A stretch of 49,505 bases of DNA. Origin: Bacteroidota bacterium. GTDB lineage: Bacteria; Bacteroidota; Bacteroidia; Bacteroidales; CAIWKO01. The stretch is taken from assembly GCA_037133915.1 (NCBI GenBank), contig JBAXND010000030.1, forward strand, positions 1-49,505, read 5' to 3'. This document shows positions 27,081-34,622 of the stretch, piece after piece (position 1 is the stretch's first letter; each line of letters starts with the position of its first letter). The translations under genes and the position numbers were made by a program. The notes under the pieces were generated by a model. The model saw only the letters and a list, made by a program, of their open reading frames with translations. It searched no databases and was not told where the DNA came from.

Positions 27081-27101
27081 TCAGTTTATTTGTAAATGTT
27101 G

Positions 27102-27515
27102 CTATATCTCCCACTTTTTCTTCCAGTCTGCATAAAAGGGTGGCAAAGTTAATACAAGTTCTCCATTTTTATCAATAAAAACCTGTATAGTTTGAGCGGT
27201 GGCAACAATTTCGCCTGTAGCCTCTTTAAACAGCGTATAATCGAAAATAACTTTTGCTGCTTCCGTGTTTACATAGCGTGCTTCAACAATAACATTGTCG
27301 CCGTATTGCAATATTTTTTTATAATTGATATCCACTTTTACCAAAGGCGTAGCAAGCCCTGCATCATACACATCGAGGTAGCCTATTCCGTATTTTTCGC
27401 CGAATGCTTCTCTGCCGTCTTCAAGATATTTTAAATAGTGACCATGCCATACAATTTTTAATGAGTCAACTTCATTAAAGCGCACTTTAATACTAATTCT
27501 TTCTGATAATTCCAT
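27102..27515 (-). CDS. YbgC-like acyl-CoA/acyl-ACP thioesterase (hot-dog fold)
   Basis: A 137-residue single hot-dog-domain thioesterase of the 4-hydroxybenzoyl-CoA thioesterase/YbgC type. The family catalytic block is seen at the N-terminus as VRFNEVDSLKIVWHGHYLKY (about residues 10-29), with the conserved Asp and His-containing turn, followed by EDGREAFGEKYGIGY. It would release or edit acyl chains made by the neighbouring synthases. I start it at the ATG at 27515; a longer frame from 27560 would add 15 poorly conserved residues and include a likely promoter -7 box (27548-27555). Confidence 0.85.
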   Translation of the reverse strand: MELSERISIKVRFNEVDSLKIVWHGHYLKYLEDGREAFGEKYGIGYLDVYDAGLATPLVKVDINYKKILQYGDNVIVEARYVNTEAAKVIFDYTLFKEATGEIVATAQTIQVFIDKNGELVLTLPPFYADWKKKWEI

Positions 27516-27547
27516 TGTTTCTTTTGTGTGTTTTTTCTTATAAGCGG

Positions 27548-27555
27548 CAAAGTTA
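27548..27555 (-). promoter_or_regulatory. Candidate internal -7 box (thioesterase gene)
   Basis: TAACTTTG on the minus strand in the short gap between the second BtrH-N gene and the thioesterase, 32 bases before its ATG. No good -33 element. It could give the downstream synthase genes an extra promoter. Confidence 0.35.
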
Positions 27556-27583
27556 TGCAATAATAAATGGGGCGATGGAATTT

Positions 27584-28588
27584 CTATTGTGATACTTTTT
27601 TGAGCTTATAAAAAATGGCATGTTCTTTATCTGAAATGTCGAGCAGAATATCTGCCATTTCGTTGAAGGAGTTATGGAAGTTCTCCCGGGTTTTGATATA
27701 CTGTGCAGCAATATGGCTGAACTCGCGCCATCTGTTACCAACCTGACCCATTTCAACTGCAACATCATTAATCCAGTCTTGTTTAAGAATCGCTGCCGAT
27801 TCTTTAAGAAATGCACCGTAAATATATCGGTATCCGGAGCCGCCCGTACCGGCTATTTCAAGCATTTGAATTTGCTGAAGCAAATATTGTCTCGACGTTT
27901 TTTCTCCCAGTTTTTCGGGCCATTTACGAAAGCTGTCTGAAAAATACCGTATTCCTTTTGTTCCTATCAGCCAGAAATAATAGCCAATCATTTCCCTGAC
28001 CGAAATTTTTATACCGTTTACTATAGGCTGGTGCAGGTCGATGTTTTCGGGGACTTTGGTTATCCAATACATTTTACCGTGAGGTGTAAAAGCGCCGGGA
28101 GCATAACGCACGCGCTTCATTTCTTCGTAAGGAACTTTCTGTATCCCGTCAAAAATACTGTCGCTTACCAGATAGTCTCCATTTTCTTTACCTACCACCG
28201 ACATCGTATGGATATTATAATGCAGGCGGCCTTCGGGTGGAAAATAATTCAGATGGTAAACGCCTACCTGAAGATTGGCAGGGATTCCTTTGTCAAGAAC
28301 CCGGTCTAATTCATCCATCGCCTTAGCGGGATTGCTGTAAGTTTTTAACTCAAATTCAATATCCAGCTGTTTGCAAACGCGTGAAAATATTTTGCCGGGT
28401 AAGCGCCTGAAAGCTGAGATTGGAACATGATTAATTTTCACAAAAGGCAGGTAAACAAAAGAGATTCCTGAACCGATTCCGAAAATCATGGGCTCTGATA
28501 ACTGGATTCCATTGTAGCGCAAAACATTGAGTATGGAACCTGTTTCGCAATGCGAATGAACTTCGTGCTGATAACCGTCGAGGAGCAT
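27584..28588 (-). CDS. BtrH-N/DUF4872-type protein, copy 2
   Basis: A 334-residue protein of the type annotated as BtrH N-terminal domain plus DUF4872. BtrH in butirosin synthesis moves an acyl group from a carrier protein to an amine. A candidate nucleophile is the Cys in HSHCETGSILNVLRY (about residue 14) and a candidate His is in RLHYNIHTMSVVGKE (near 122-136), followed by VSDS. The C-terminal half is helical (LLQQIQMLEIAGTGGSGYRY; GNRWREFSHIAAQYIK). It is clearly a paralogue of the protein at 31150. It may transfer the cluster's acyl chain to an acceptor. The 19-base gap after the small-protein gene supports cotranscription. Confidence 0.78.
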   Translation of the reverse strand: MLLDGYQHEVHSHCETGSILNVLRYNGIQLSEPMIFGIGSGISFVYLPFVKINHVPISAFRRLPGKIFSRVCKQLDIEFELKTYSNPAKAMDELDRVLDKGIPANLQVGVYHLNYFPPEGRLHYNIHTMSVVGKENGDYLVSDSIFDGIQKVPYEEMKRVRYAPGAFTPHGKMYWITKVPENIDLHQPIVNGIKISVREMIGYYFWLIGTKGIRYFSDSFRKWPEKLGEKTSRQYLLQQIQMLEIAGTGGSGYRYIYGAFLKESAAILKQDWINDVAVEMGQVGNRWREFSHIAAQYIKTRENFHNSFNEMADILLDISDKEHAIFYKLKKVSQ

Positions 28589-28607
28589 ACGTAGGTCTTT
28601 CTTTTTA

Positions 28608-29018
28608 TTATTTGATACTTAAAAGTTCATCAATACTGATTCCAAAAGCGGCGGCATATTTTTCGAGTACTGCCGTATTGAGATTCTTAAAAACCTTTGG
28701 TTTCATATGTCTTTTTACTTTCCATTTCGCGATGTCGGCATAGCCTGATAATATCGTCAGGTCCATTACGGTTCGTTCCATGAAATAAAGCAGCGGACTG
28801 GCTTCACCGTTCAATACTTTTCGTTTTGCAATCTGGACGCGGTCATAAATATTTTCCCAATGCTCTTTTAAGGGAATCAATCGTTCCATATGATTGGCGG
28901 TCATAACCGTACTGAAATCGCCGCTTTCATCCAGATTATAATATAATAATGCCCAATCATAGGAGCCTTCAGGATATTCCGGGGTGATTTTTAGTCCCGG
29001 GTATTTTTCGTCTTCCAT
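28608..29018 (-). CDS. Small protein of unknown family with HTH-like C-terminus, copy 2
   Basis: A 136-residue soluble protein that I do not recognise. It begins MEDEKYPGLKITPEYPEGSY and has a helical middle with PLLYFMERTVMDLTILSGYA (about residues 73-92). Its C-terminus, WKVKRHMKPKVF followed by LEKYAAAFGISIDELLSI, looks like a small Xre-type helix-turn-helix. It is paralogous to the protein at 32178: shared points are PGLK near the start, the FxMERxxMDxxxLS helix, RHxKPKV and the C-terminal KYAxAF. Both copies lie directly upstream of a BtrH-N gene, so the two products probably work together. It could be a regulator, an adaptor or an ACP-interacting partner. Confidence 0.7.
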   Translation of the reverse strand: MEDEKYPGLKITPEYPEGSYDWALLYYNLDESGDFSTVMTANHMERLIPLKEHWENIYDRVQIAKRKVLNGEASPLLYFMERTVMDLTILSGYADIAKWKVKRHMKPKVFKNLNTAVLEKYAAAFGISIDELLSIK

Positions 29019-29094
29019 AAAATAGTTTTATCAGAACGCATATACTCGTGGTAAACAATTGTAATAAAGGTTCTTCCCCTTTATCAGAAACAAA

Positions 29095-30381
29095 TTATTT
29101 TATTGCTTTAAACCGTTGATAAATTAGTGCAACAGAAAATGAGCCTGCCCCGAACAGGAATAGTCTGAACGTGTCTTTGAGAACTGCTGATAAGCCTGCG
29201 TCACGTAAAAAGATGGCGTAATAGGCCTTTAGCGCCCAGTTTAAGGGTGAAAATCCGCTGATGTCTATCATCGCCTGAGGCATCATATAAATGGGCATCC
29301 ACAAACCGCCAATAGCAGACATAATAATTACAATGCCGGTTCCAAAAGCTGCAGCTTGCTGATAAGTAGTTGAAAGTGTTCCTATCATCACACCGAATCC
29401 CACGGCTGCAAATGCAGAAACCATGATGGTCGTTATAAGTGCCATCGGATGCGAACCCAGTTGTAATGCCGGAAGATTAACATATTGAATAAGGTATACA
29501 CCAATTGAAAAGAGAATCAGTACCTGAATGATGCACACCAGAAAATAAACAATGAGTTTACCCAGAAAGGAAACCACGAGCGTATTCGGCATCGTTTTAA
29601 GACGCAGGTAAGCGCCTTCACCTTTTTCCTGAATAATACTTCCTGACAGCGGTAACACAATAAAAAACATACAGAAAAGTGTCCATGCCGGCACATTATG
29701 CTGCGTGGTATTGGGCAAAATTTCAGCTTCGCGAGTTGATGCAAATTCTTTTTTAAAGCTTATCATATCAGGGTAATCAATAGAAAGCGATTTTCCATCA
29801 GGCATCATTTTCGAAAGAAATTCAGAATAGGTTTGATATACCATGCGCGATTCGGTCATGTAGGCGCTTTGCCCAACAGCACCGGCAACAATAGCTTTTA
29901 CCGCCATTTTGGCCGCAGGGTCAAATAATAACAGCATTTGAACCGAGTCGTAATGCTTATCAAAATTTGTGTCTTTTATCATTCCCAGATCAACGAATGA
30001 TTTTTTTACTACGGCTCGTGCATTGCTGCGAAGCGTGTCGGTGGAACCTTTCGGGATGATGACCGCAGCGGCAAAGTCGCCTTTGGCAACCAGGTCCCGG
30101 GCTTTTTCAGCGGTGATTTTCTGCCCGTTCATTTCTTTAACGACCGTAAACGCGTTGGTATTATTAAGGGTTCGGTCAATAGAGATACCCAGACTGTCGT
30201 GGTCGTTATCAACATACAGCAGCGAAATTTGTTTGTCGGTGAGGATGTTGATGGCGCTGTCTTCTATCATGGTAATGATAAAAACCAACAGCACGGGCAT
30301 CACGAAAAGGGTTATCATTCCCGATCGGTCGCGTACTAAAAGCCTTATTTCTTTTCTTATAGATGCTAATAGTTTGAACAT
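29095..30381 (-). CDS. ABC-2 type transporter permease
   Basis: A 428-residue ABC-2 (DrrB/YhfI-like) permease. One helix lies at the N-terminus (MITLFVMPVLLVFIITMIED, about residues 22-41), followed by a long extracytoplasmic loop of about 190 residues. About five helices follow from residue 230 (VPAWTLFCMFFIVLPLSGSI; KLIVYFLVCIIQVLILFSIG; TIMVSAFAAVGFGVMIGTL). This layout is common in exporters of lipids, polyketides or drugs. It lies 10 bases after the ATPase gene and forms the exporter with it. Its place between the duplicated BtrH-N modules suggests it moves the final product or an acyl conjugate. Confidence 0.88.
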   Translation of the reverse strand: MFKLLASIRKEIRLLVRDRSGMITLFVMPVLLVFIITMIEDSAINILTDKQISLLYVDNDHDSLGISIDRTLNNTNAFTVVKEMNGQKITAEKARDLVAKGDFAAAVIIPKGSTDTLRSNARAVVKKSFVDLGMIKDTNFDKHYDSVQMLLLFDPAAKMAVKAIVAGAVGQSAYMTESRMVYQTYSEFLSKMMPDGKSLSIDYPDMISFKKEFASTREAEILPNTTQHNVPAWTLFCMFFIVLPLSGSIIQEKGEGAYLRLKTMPNTLVVSFLGKLIVYFLVCIIQVLILFSIGVYLIQYVNLPALQLGSHPMALITTIMVSAFAAVGFGVMIGTLSTTYQQAAAFGTGIVIIMSAIGGLWMPIYMMPQAMIDISGFSPLNWALKAYYAIFLRDAGLSAVLKDTFRLFLFGAGSFSVALIYQRFKAIK

Positions 30382-30391
30382 GGTATGTGTA

Positions 30392-31150
30392 TTAACCGTC
30401 CCTGAGGGCTCTTCCGGTAAGTTTAATAAAATAGTCTTCGAGTGTAGCGCAGCCGGGCGTTTTGTCGATAAGCTGTCGCGGAATGCCCGTTGATATTATT
30501 TTTCCATTATCAATAATGCCCACTCGTGAACACAGATTTTCGGCTTCCTCCATGTAATGTGAGGTGTAAATGATAGTCATGCCGTGGCGATTCAAATCGA
30601 GCAGGTGATCCATAATTACACTGCGCGACTGCACGTCAACGCCGGCAGTAGGCTCATCAAGGAATAGTATTTTAGGATTGTGTAAAATGCCCGCGATGAG
30701 GTTAATCCTGCGTTTCATACCTCCCGAATAGGTAGCAAGCCGCTTTCCAGCGCTATCGGTCAGCCCGTGCCGTTCAAGGCCATCATCAATGCGTTTTTTA
30801 AGAGCCGTGCCGCGCAATCCATACATGTTTCCGATAAAGCGCAGGTTTTCGCGAGCAGTAAGATTGGGATACAATGCAATGTCTTGCGGCACTACACCGA
30901 TTACTTTTTTTATTTCTTCTTTTTCTGTTTTGATACTGTGATGATCAATGTAGATATCACCGCTGGTAGGAGGGAACAGTCCGCATAAAATAGAGATGGT
31001 GGTTGTTTTTCCCGCGCCATTAGGGCCGAGCAAACCAAAAATCTCACCGCCGTTTATTGTGAGGGTAATGCCGTTGACTGCCGGTTCTTTGTTCCCTTTA
31101 TAGGTTTTAGAAAGGTTAACAATTTCAATTAATGGCTCCTGAGTTCTCAT
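30392..31150 (-). CDS. ABC transporter ATP-binding protein
   Basis: A 252-residue ABC ATPase of the ABC-2/DrrA type. Walker A is GPNGAGKTT (residues 42-50), the Q-loop is VVPQDIALYPNL, the signature is YSGGMKRRINL, Walker B is ILFLDEPTAGVD, and the switch His is in IYTSHYMEEAE. Length fits. Its start overlaps the stop of the upstream BtrH-N gene by one base, and it precedes the permease by 10 bases, so exporter synthesis is tied to the BtrH-N protein. Confidence 0.95.
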   Translation of the reverse strand: MRTQEPLIEIVNLSKTYKGNKEPAVNGITLTINGGEIFGLLGPNGAGKTTTISILCGLFPPTSGDIYIDHHSIKTEKEEIKKVIGVVPQDIALYPNLTARENLRFIGNMYGLRGTALKKRIDDGLERHGLTDSAGKRLATYSGGMKRRINLIAGILHNPKILFLDEPTAGVDVQSRSVIMDHLLDLNRHGMTIIYTSHYMEEAENLCSRVGIIDNGKIISTGIPRQLIDKTPGCATLEDYFIKLTGRALRDG

Positions 31151-32154
31151 TACAGAGATATTTTTTTAAGCTTTTTATAAACGGAAGCTTCACGGTCGGC
31201 GATGTCAAGGAGCATATCCGCAAGGAGATTAAACGTCTTCGGGGCATCGGTGTGATGTTTAATAAAATGTGCCCCGGTGTGCGAAAATTCGCGCCAGCGT
31301 GATGCTACTTCTCCCATTTCTACCGATACGGGCAACAACCAGTCCTGCTGCAATACTTCAGACGATTCGCGCAGGAACGCTCCGAATATATAGCGATAAC
31401 CGGCACCGCCGGTACCAATTTCTTCCAGCATTTGAATTAGCTGTACCAGGTATTGAGTGGCTCTCTTTTCACCGACTTTATCGGGCCATGTACGCAGTCT
31501 GCGTGCCAGAAACCGAATGCCGAATACGCCAATCATCCAGAAATACTGCCCGGTCATTTCAAAAAGCGATTTTTTTATACCGGTTACAATGGGTTTTCTG
31601 AAATCGATGGTGCCCTGAGGCGCTTTGGTGATGTAGTACATTTTACCTTCAGGTGCAAAAGGTCCTTTTGCGTAACGCACACGCATCAGATCTTCGTAAG
31701 TAATTGTTACGATCTGCTCCATCATCGGATCGCTTATAAAATACGTGTCGTCTTCTTTTCCGATAACCGACATGTTGTGCATGTTGTAATGCATGCGGAA
31801 TTCGGGAGGAAAGAACGGAAGATGATACACACCTACCTGTAACCCGACGGGAAGACCTTGTTCAAGTATTCTGTCGAGTTCACTCATAGCTTTTTTGGGG
31901 TCTTTGAATGTCTTTTTCTCGTATTCAACCCCCAGATTTTTACATGCTCTTGAAAATACCAGACCGGGAAGTGTCCGGAAAGTCGTTACCGGAATGTGAT
32001 TCATTTTGAGCATCGGTAAATGCGCAAAGTACAGTCCGGCGCCAATTCCATACGTCATGGGTTCCGACATGTCAATTCCAAAATAGCGGAGCATATTTTT
32101 TGTCGCACCGGTTTCACAATGCGATGCCTGGCTGTGTACAAAATCAAGTTTCAT
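31150..32154 (-). CDS. BtrH-N/DUF4872-type protein, copy 1
   Basis: A 334-residue paralogue of the protein at 27584. It keeps the candidate nucleophile (SQASHCETGATKNML, Cys near residue 12), the invariant GVYHLPFFPPEFRMHYNMHN block with the candidate His, the ISDP turn, and the C-terminal helices (LVQLIQMLEEIGTGGAGYRY; EVASRWREFSHTGAHFI). I choose the ATG at 32154, because the upstream frame to 32208 overlaps the preceding gene and adds 18 unrelated residues. Role as in copy 2: possibly acyl transfer from ACP to an amine or hydroxyl acceptor. The substrate is unknown. Confidence 0.78.
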   Translation of the reverse strand: MKLDFVHSQASHCETGATKNMLRYFGIDMSEPMTYGIGAGLYFAHLPMLKMNHIPVTTFRTLPGLVFSRACKNLGVEYEKKTFKDPKKAMSELDRILEQGLPVGLQVGVYHLPFFPPEFRMHYNMHNMSVIGKEDDTYFISDPMMEQIVTITYEDLMRVRYAKGPFAPEGKMYYITKAPQGTIDFRKPIVTGIKKSLFEMTGQYFWMIGVFGIRFLARRLRTWPDKVGEKRATQYLVQLIQMLEEIGTGGAGYRYIFGAFLRESSEVLQQDWLLPVSVEMGEVASRWREFSHTGAHFIKHHTDAPKTFNLLADMLLDIADREASVYKKLKKISL

Positions 32155-32177
32155 CTGTTCTGATTTCTTTAGTAAAA

Positions 32178-32579
32178 TTACAAATTGACAAGCTGGTCCA
32201 TGGTGCACTCAAAAGCTTCAGCATATTTAGCTTTAACTTCCGGACTTAGTTTGTTCCATACTTTAGGTTTCAGGTGTCTTCTTATTCTGAATTTGGAAAA
32301 ACCAACAAATTTGGAAAGCAGGCTGACGTCCATCATGCAGCGCTCCATATGAAATACAAGGGGTGTCACCTTCCCTGTGAGGTAATCCTGACGGGCAATT
32401 TCCATTTTTTCAAAAACGGTGTCCCAGGAACCCTGATTGGTAACTTCCTTATGACCCCAGTTGTTGCGCATTTCGCTGTAGTAATTTCCATTTTCGTCCA
32501 GCTCATAATGCAGAATCCGAAAATTATAATCAACTTTTCCTGATTCTTCTTTGAGCCCGGGATATTTTGGTTTTTCCAT
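32178..32579 (-). CDS. Small protein of unknown family with HTH-like C-terminus, copy 1
   Basis: A 133-residue paralogue of the product at 28608, with the same layout: an N-terminal KPKYPGLKE, a helix PLVFHMERCMMDVSLLSKF (about residues 76-94), then GFSKFRIRRHLKPKVWNKL (about 95-113), and the end VKAKYAEAFECTMDQLVNL. The last 55 residues read like a short helix-turn-helix domain. It lies 24 bases before BtrH-N copy 1. A match to the -7 consensus (TATATTTG) lies 24 bases before its ATG, so this module may have its own promoter. I do not recognise the family. Confidence 0.7.
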   Translation of the reverse strand: MEKPKYPGLKEESGKVDYNFRILHYELDENGNYYSEMRNNWGHKEVTNQGSWDTVFEKMEIARQDYLTGKVTPLVFHMERCMMDVSLLSKFVGFSKFRIRRHLKPKVWNKLSPEVKAKYAEAFECTMDQLVNL

Positions 32580-32602
32580 AACGACATGTTTTTTAAGGAA
32601 TG

Positions 32603-32610
32603 CAAATATA
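32603..32610 (-). promoter_or_regulatory. Candidate internal -7 box (small-protein/BtrH-N/ABC module)
   Basis: TATATTTG on the minus strand, 24 bases before the ATG at 32579, in the 125-base gap after the dehydratase gene. No clear -33 element. Confidence 0.33.
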
Positions 32611-32704
32611 AATAATATTGCGATGAAATTTTAGTCCTGAAAACTGATTTACTTCATGCTATATTCCGAGAGTATATAAATAGGCAGATGTTCCTGAATC
32701 GCTG

Positions 32705-33130
32705 CTATTGTGAGGGCTGCAGATATATTTTCATCTCGCATTCCGCTACCAGCTTTTCATTGGAATGGATGCGGCTGCTGATCATCGTAATCTCAAAAAC
32801 TTCATGCTCAATTTTTACGTCGGTTACCAATTCATCACCTACCGCCGGAAGTGAGTAAACCTTCAGATTTTTAACTGCGCCGATAAATCCCAGCGGAATG
32901 GGCTTTCCGCTGTTGCTATAAACGTAACCAACGCCTGCTGCTGCCGACTGTGCAATATTTTCAATGAGTCCGGGTTCGCGTAAGAATCCGTCTTCAACAA
33001 AAATGTTTGATGTCTTGACGGTCAGTCCGGTCATGGTTTTTCCATCCGCTGCCGAAAAGAATTTATCAATCATGACGATAGGAGGCCTTTGCGGAATAAG
33101 GTTCAGTATCTGTTCGTCGCGAGCTATCAT
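32705..33130 (-). CDS. Hot-dog-fold 3-hydroxyacyl-ACP dehydratase-like protein
   Basis: A 141-residue hot-dog protein of the type placed with 3-hydroxyacyl-ACP dehydratases in aryl-polyene and flexirubin loci. It starts with LIPQRPPIVMIDKFF (about residues 10-24) and carries EPGLIENIAQSAAAGVGYVY (about 51-70), which aligns with the FabZ helix PGVLIIEAMAQ and keeps its Glu. The FabZ catalytic His segment GHFP is not recognisable (the matching stretch reads VEDGFLREPG), and HRPP reads QRPP. It would introduce the double bonds of the chain, if active. It is 133 bases downstream of the radical SAM gene. Confidence 0.8.
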   Translation of the reverse strand: MIARDEQILNLIPQRPPIVMIDKFFSAADGKTMTGLTVKTSNIFVEDGFLREPGLIENIAQSAAAGVGYVYSNSGKPIPLGFIGAVKNLKVYSLPAVGDELVTDVKIEHEVFEITMISSRIHSNEKLVAECEMKIYLQPSQ

Positions 33131-33263
33131 ATCACTTTTTTTTTAAGTTTATAAAGTTCCTAAAATTTATAAAGTTTGTAAAGTTCATAAAGTCATTCAA
33201 CTTTCGACTTTTTACTTACGACTCTCGACTTATCCGCCAAATTCGGACAGGCGGCTCTCGACT
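33131..33263. repeat. Intergenic tract with two kinds of short iterations
   Basis: From about 33150 to 33193 the text TTTATAAAGTT repeats imperfectly (TTTATAAAGTT, TTTATAAAGTTTG, TTCATAAAGTC). From about 33204 it changes to CTTTCGACTT, CTTACGACTCTCGACTTA, CTCTCGACTC. A small inverted repeat CCGCC (33234-33238) / GGCGG (33250-33254) interrupts it. The second motif returns at 37101-37150. Confidence 0.6.
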
Positions 33264-34622
33264 CTATTTCAGCATATATTCCCACAGCGGACCTTTTTTA
33301 TTCCGCAGGTTTCGCATTCTGCTTACAATGGAACTTATATCTTCATCGGGAAACGCCCATCTTTTTCCAGTTTTTTCTGCTCTTTCCTTAAGTGTTGATT
33401 GTGTTATTTTATCGGAGATATAATATTTAGGTTCGATGAGTTCATCGTCGGCACTGATCTTTCCTTCGGCCAGTGCATAATTATATAATTTTGTTCCTGG
33501 ATAAATGCGCATACCTACGTACGGAAAGAATACCGAATGTTCAATTCTCATGCTGTTTCTGAAGGTGTCATCAATGGTGGCATCTGTTTCTCCGTAGCCA
33601 CCGAGAATCAGGAAATGCGCGTAAAAAATATCTTCTTTGAAACAGAGCTCTGATTGTGTGATAATATCTTCTACGGTGAAGTGTTTTCCGTATTTGACAA
33701 GTGTTTCGTCGCAGATTGATTCTGTTCCGAACTCAATATGCATGAGTCCCGAGCGTTTAAGTAATTTGAGCAAATCGGAGGTGAGTCCTTTTGGATAAAA
33801 ATAAGCGCCCCAGTTCAATTTTATATCGTTGCTGATAATCTTTTCGGCGAGATCTGCATTGTAATCGTTGTCAATATTAAAAACGGAATCAGTAAAGAAA
33901 ACGTAGTTTATACCTTTACGGGAATTGAGATCTTTAAGCGTATGTATTATGGTGTCGGTGTCGAGTTTGCGCACCTGCCGGCCTTCAATTACCGGGTAGG
34001 TGCAATAAATGCAATTGAACGGACAACCGCGTTTGGTCTGGATGTTAAGCATACCGCTTTTTTTCCAGTAGTAATCAACCAGTGCATCGTCGAAATGCAG
34101 ATCCATACCGCTGAAGCAGTTCTTGCGGGGATTCATATGTACAGCCCCATCTTTTCTGAAGATGAGACCGGGAATATCATTCACAACTTTGTTGTTGTTA
34201 AGCCCGTCAATAAGGAGATACAGACTTTCTTCGCCTTCGCCCGAAATTCCGTAATCGGGATTGAGCCGGTCAAATAATTTTTCAGGAAAAATCGAAAATC
34301 CGGCGCCGCCAATCACAACTTTTGTGCCCCTGCTTTTATCGGTCTTTTCTATAATTGTTTTATAGCTGCTGATAAAATTTACCGGGTCATATGAATTTAC
34401 GCCATCGATATTACGCAGTGAAACGGCTATGTAATCGGGTTTGAACTCCTGCTGAAAATTAATATATGCTTCAATATCGGCAAGGTTAAAGTCGAACATT
34501 TTTACTTCGAGGTCAGGAAGTTTTTGTTCGAGATATGTTTTAAGATATGCCAATGCAAGCGGATACACAGGATAGGGAATCGTGAGTTTATTTGCAGAAA
34601 CAAAAAGCAGTCGTTTTATCAT
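33264..34622 (-). CDS. B12-binding-type radical SAM enzyme
   Basis: A 452-residue enzyme with an N-terminal cobalamin-binding-like Rossmann domain (LLFVSANKLTIPYPVYPLAL; YIAVSLRNIDG; VVIGGAGFSIFPEKLF, residues 1-150) and a radical SAM domain. The 4Fe-4S motif CPFNCIYC (CxxxCxxC) is near residue 200, in TKRGCPFNCIYCTYPVIEG. Such enzymes often methylate or rearrange unreactive carbons and are known in lipid, hopanoid and antibiotic pathways. Lipid-associated members of this class have been noted with ladderane gene sets; whether this protein falls in that subfamily needs an HMM search. Its start overlaps the acyltransferase stop by 4 bases, which places it firmly in the operon. Confidence 0.9.
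   Translation of the reverse strand: MIKRLLFVSANKLTIPYPVYPLALAYLKTYLEQKLPDLEVKMFDFNLADIEAYINFQQEFKPDYIAVSLRNIDGVNSYDPVNFISSYKTIIEKTDKSRGTKVVIGGAGFSIFPEKLFDRLNPDYGISGEGEESLYLLIDGLNNNKVVNDIPGLIFRKDGAVHMNPRKNCFSGMDLHFDDALVDYYWKKSGMLNIQTKRGCPFNCIYCTYPVIEGRQVRKLDTDTIIHTLKDLNSRKGINYVFFTDSVFNIDNDYNADLAEKIISNDIKLNWGAYFYPKGLTSDLLKLLKRSGLMHIEFGTESICDETLVKYGKHFTVEDIITQSELCFKEDIFYAHFLILGGYGETDATIDDTFRNSMRIEHSVFFPYVGMRIYPGTKLYNYALAEGKISADDELIEPKYYISDKITQSTLKERAEKTGKRWAFPDEDISSIVSRMRNLRNKKGPLWEYMLK

Noticed and set aside
29064..29084. Hairpin ATAAAGG/CCTTTAT between the ABC permease and small-protein gene
   Set aside because: The stem is short and AT-rich, with no T-run on the transcribed strand. It is not a convincing terminator.
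32155..32208. Longer ATG start for BtrH-N copy 1
   Set aside because: It overlaps the small-protein gene and adds 18 residues that have no match in the paralogue, which aligns from the ATG at 32154.
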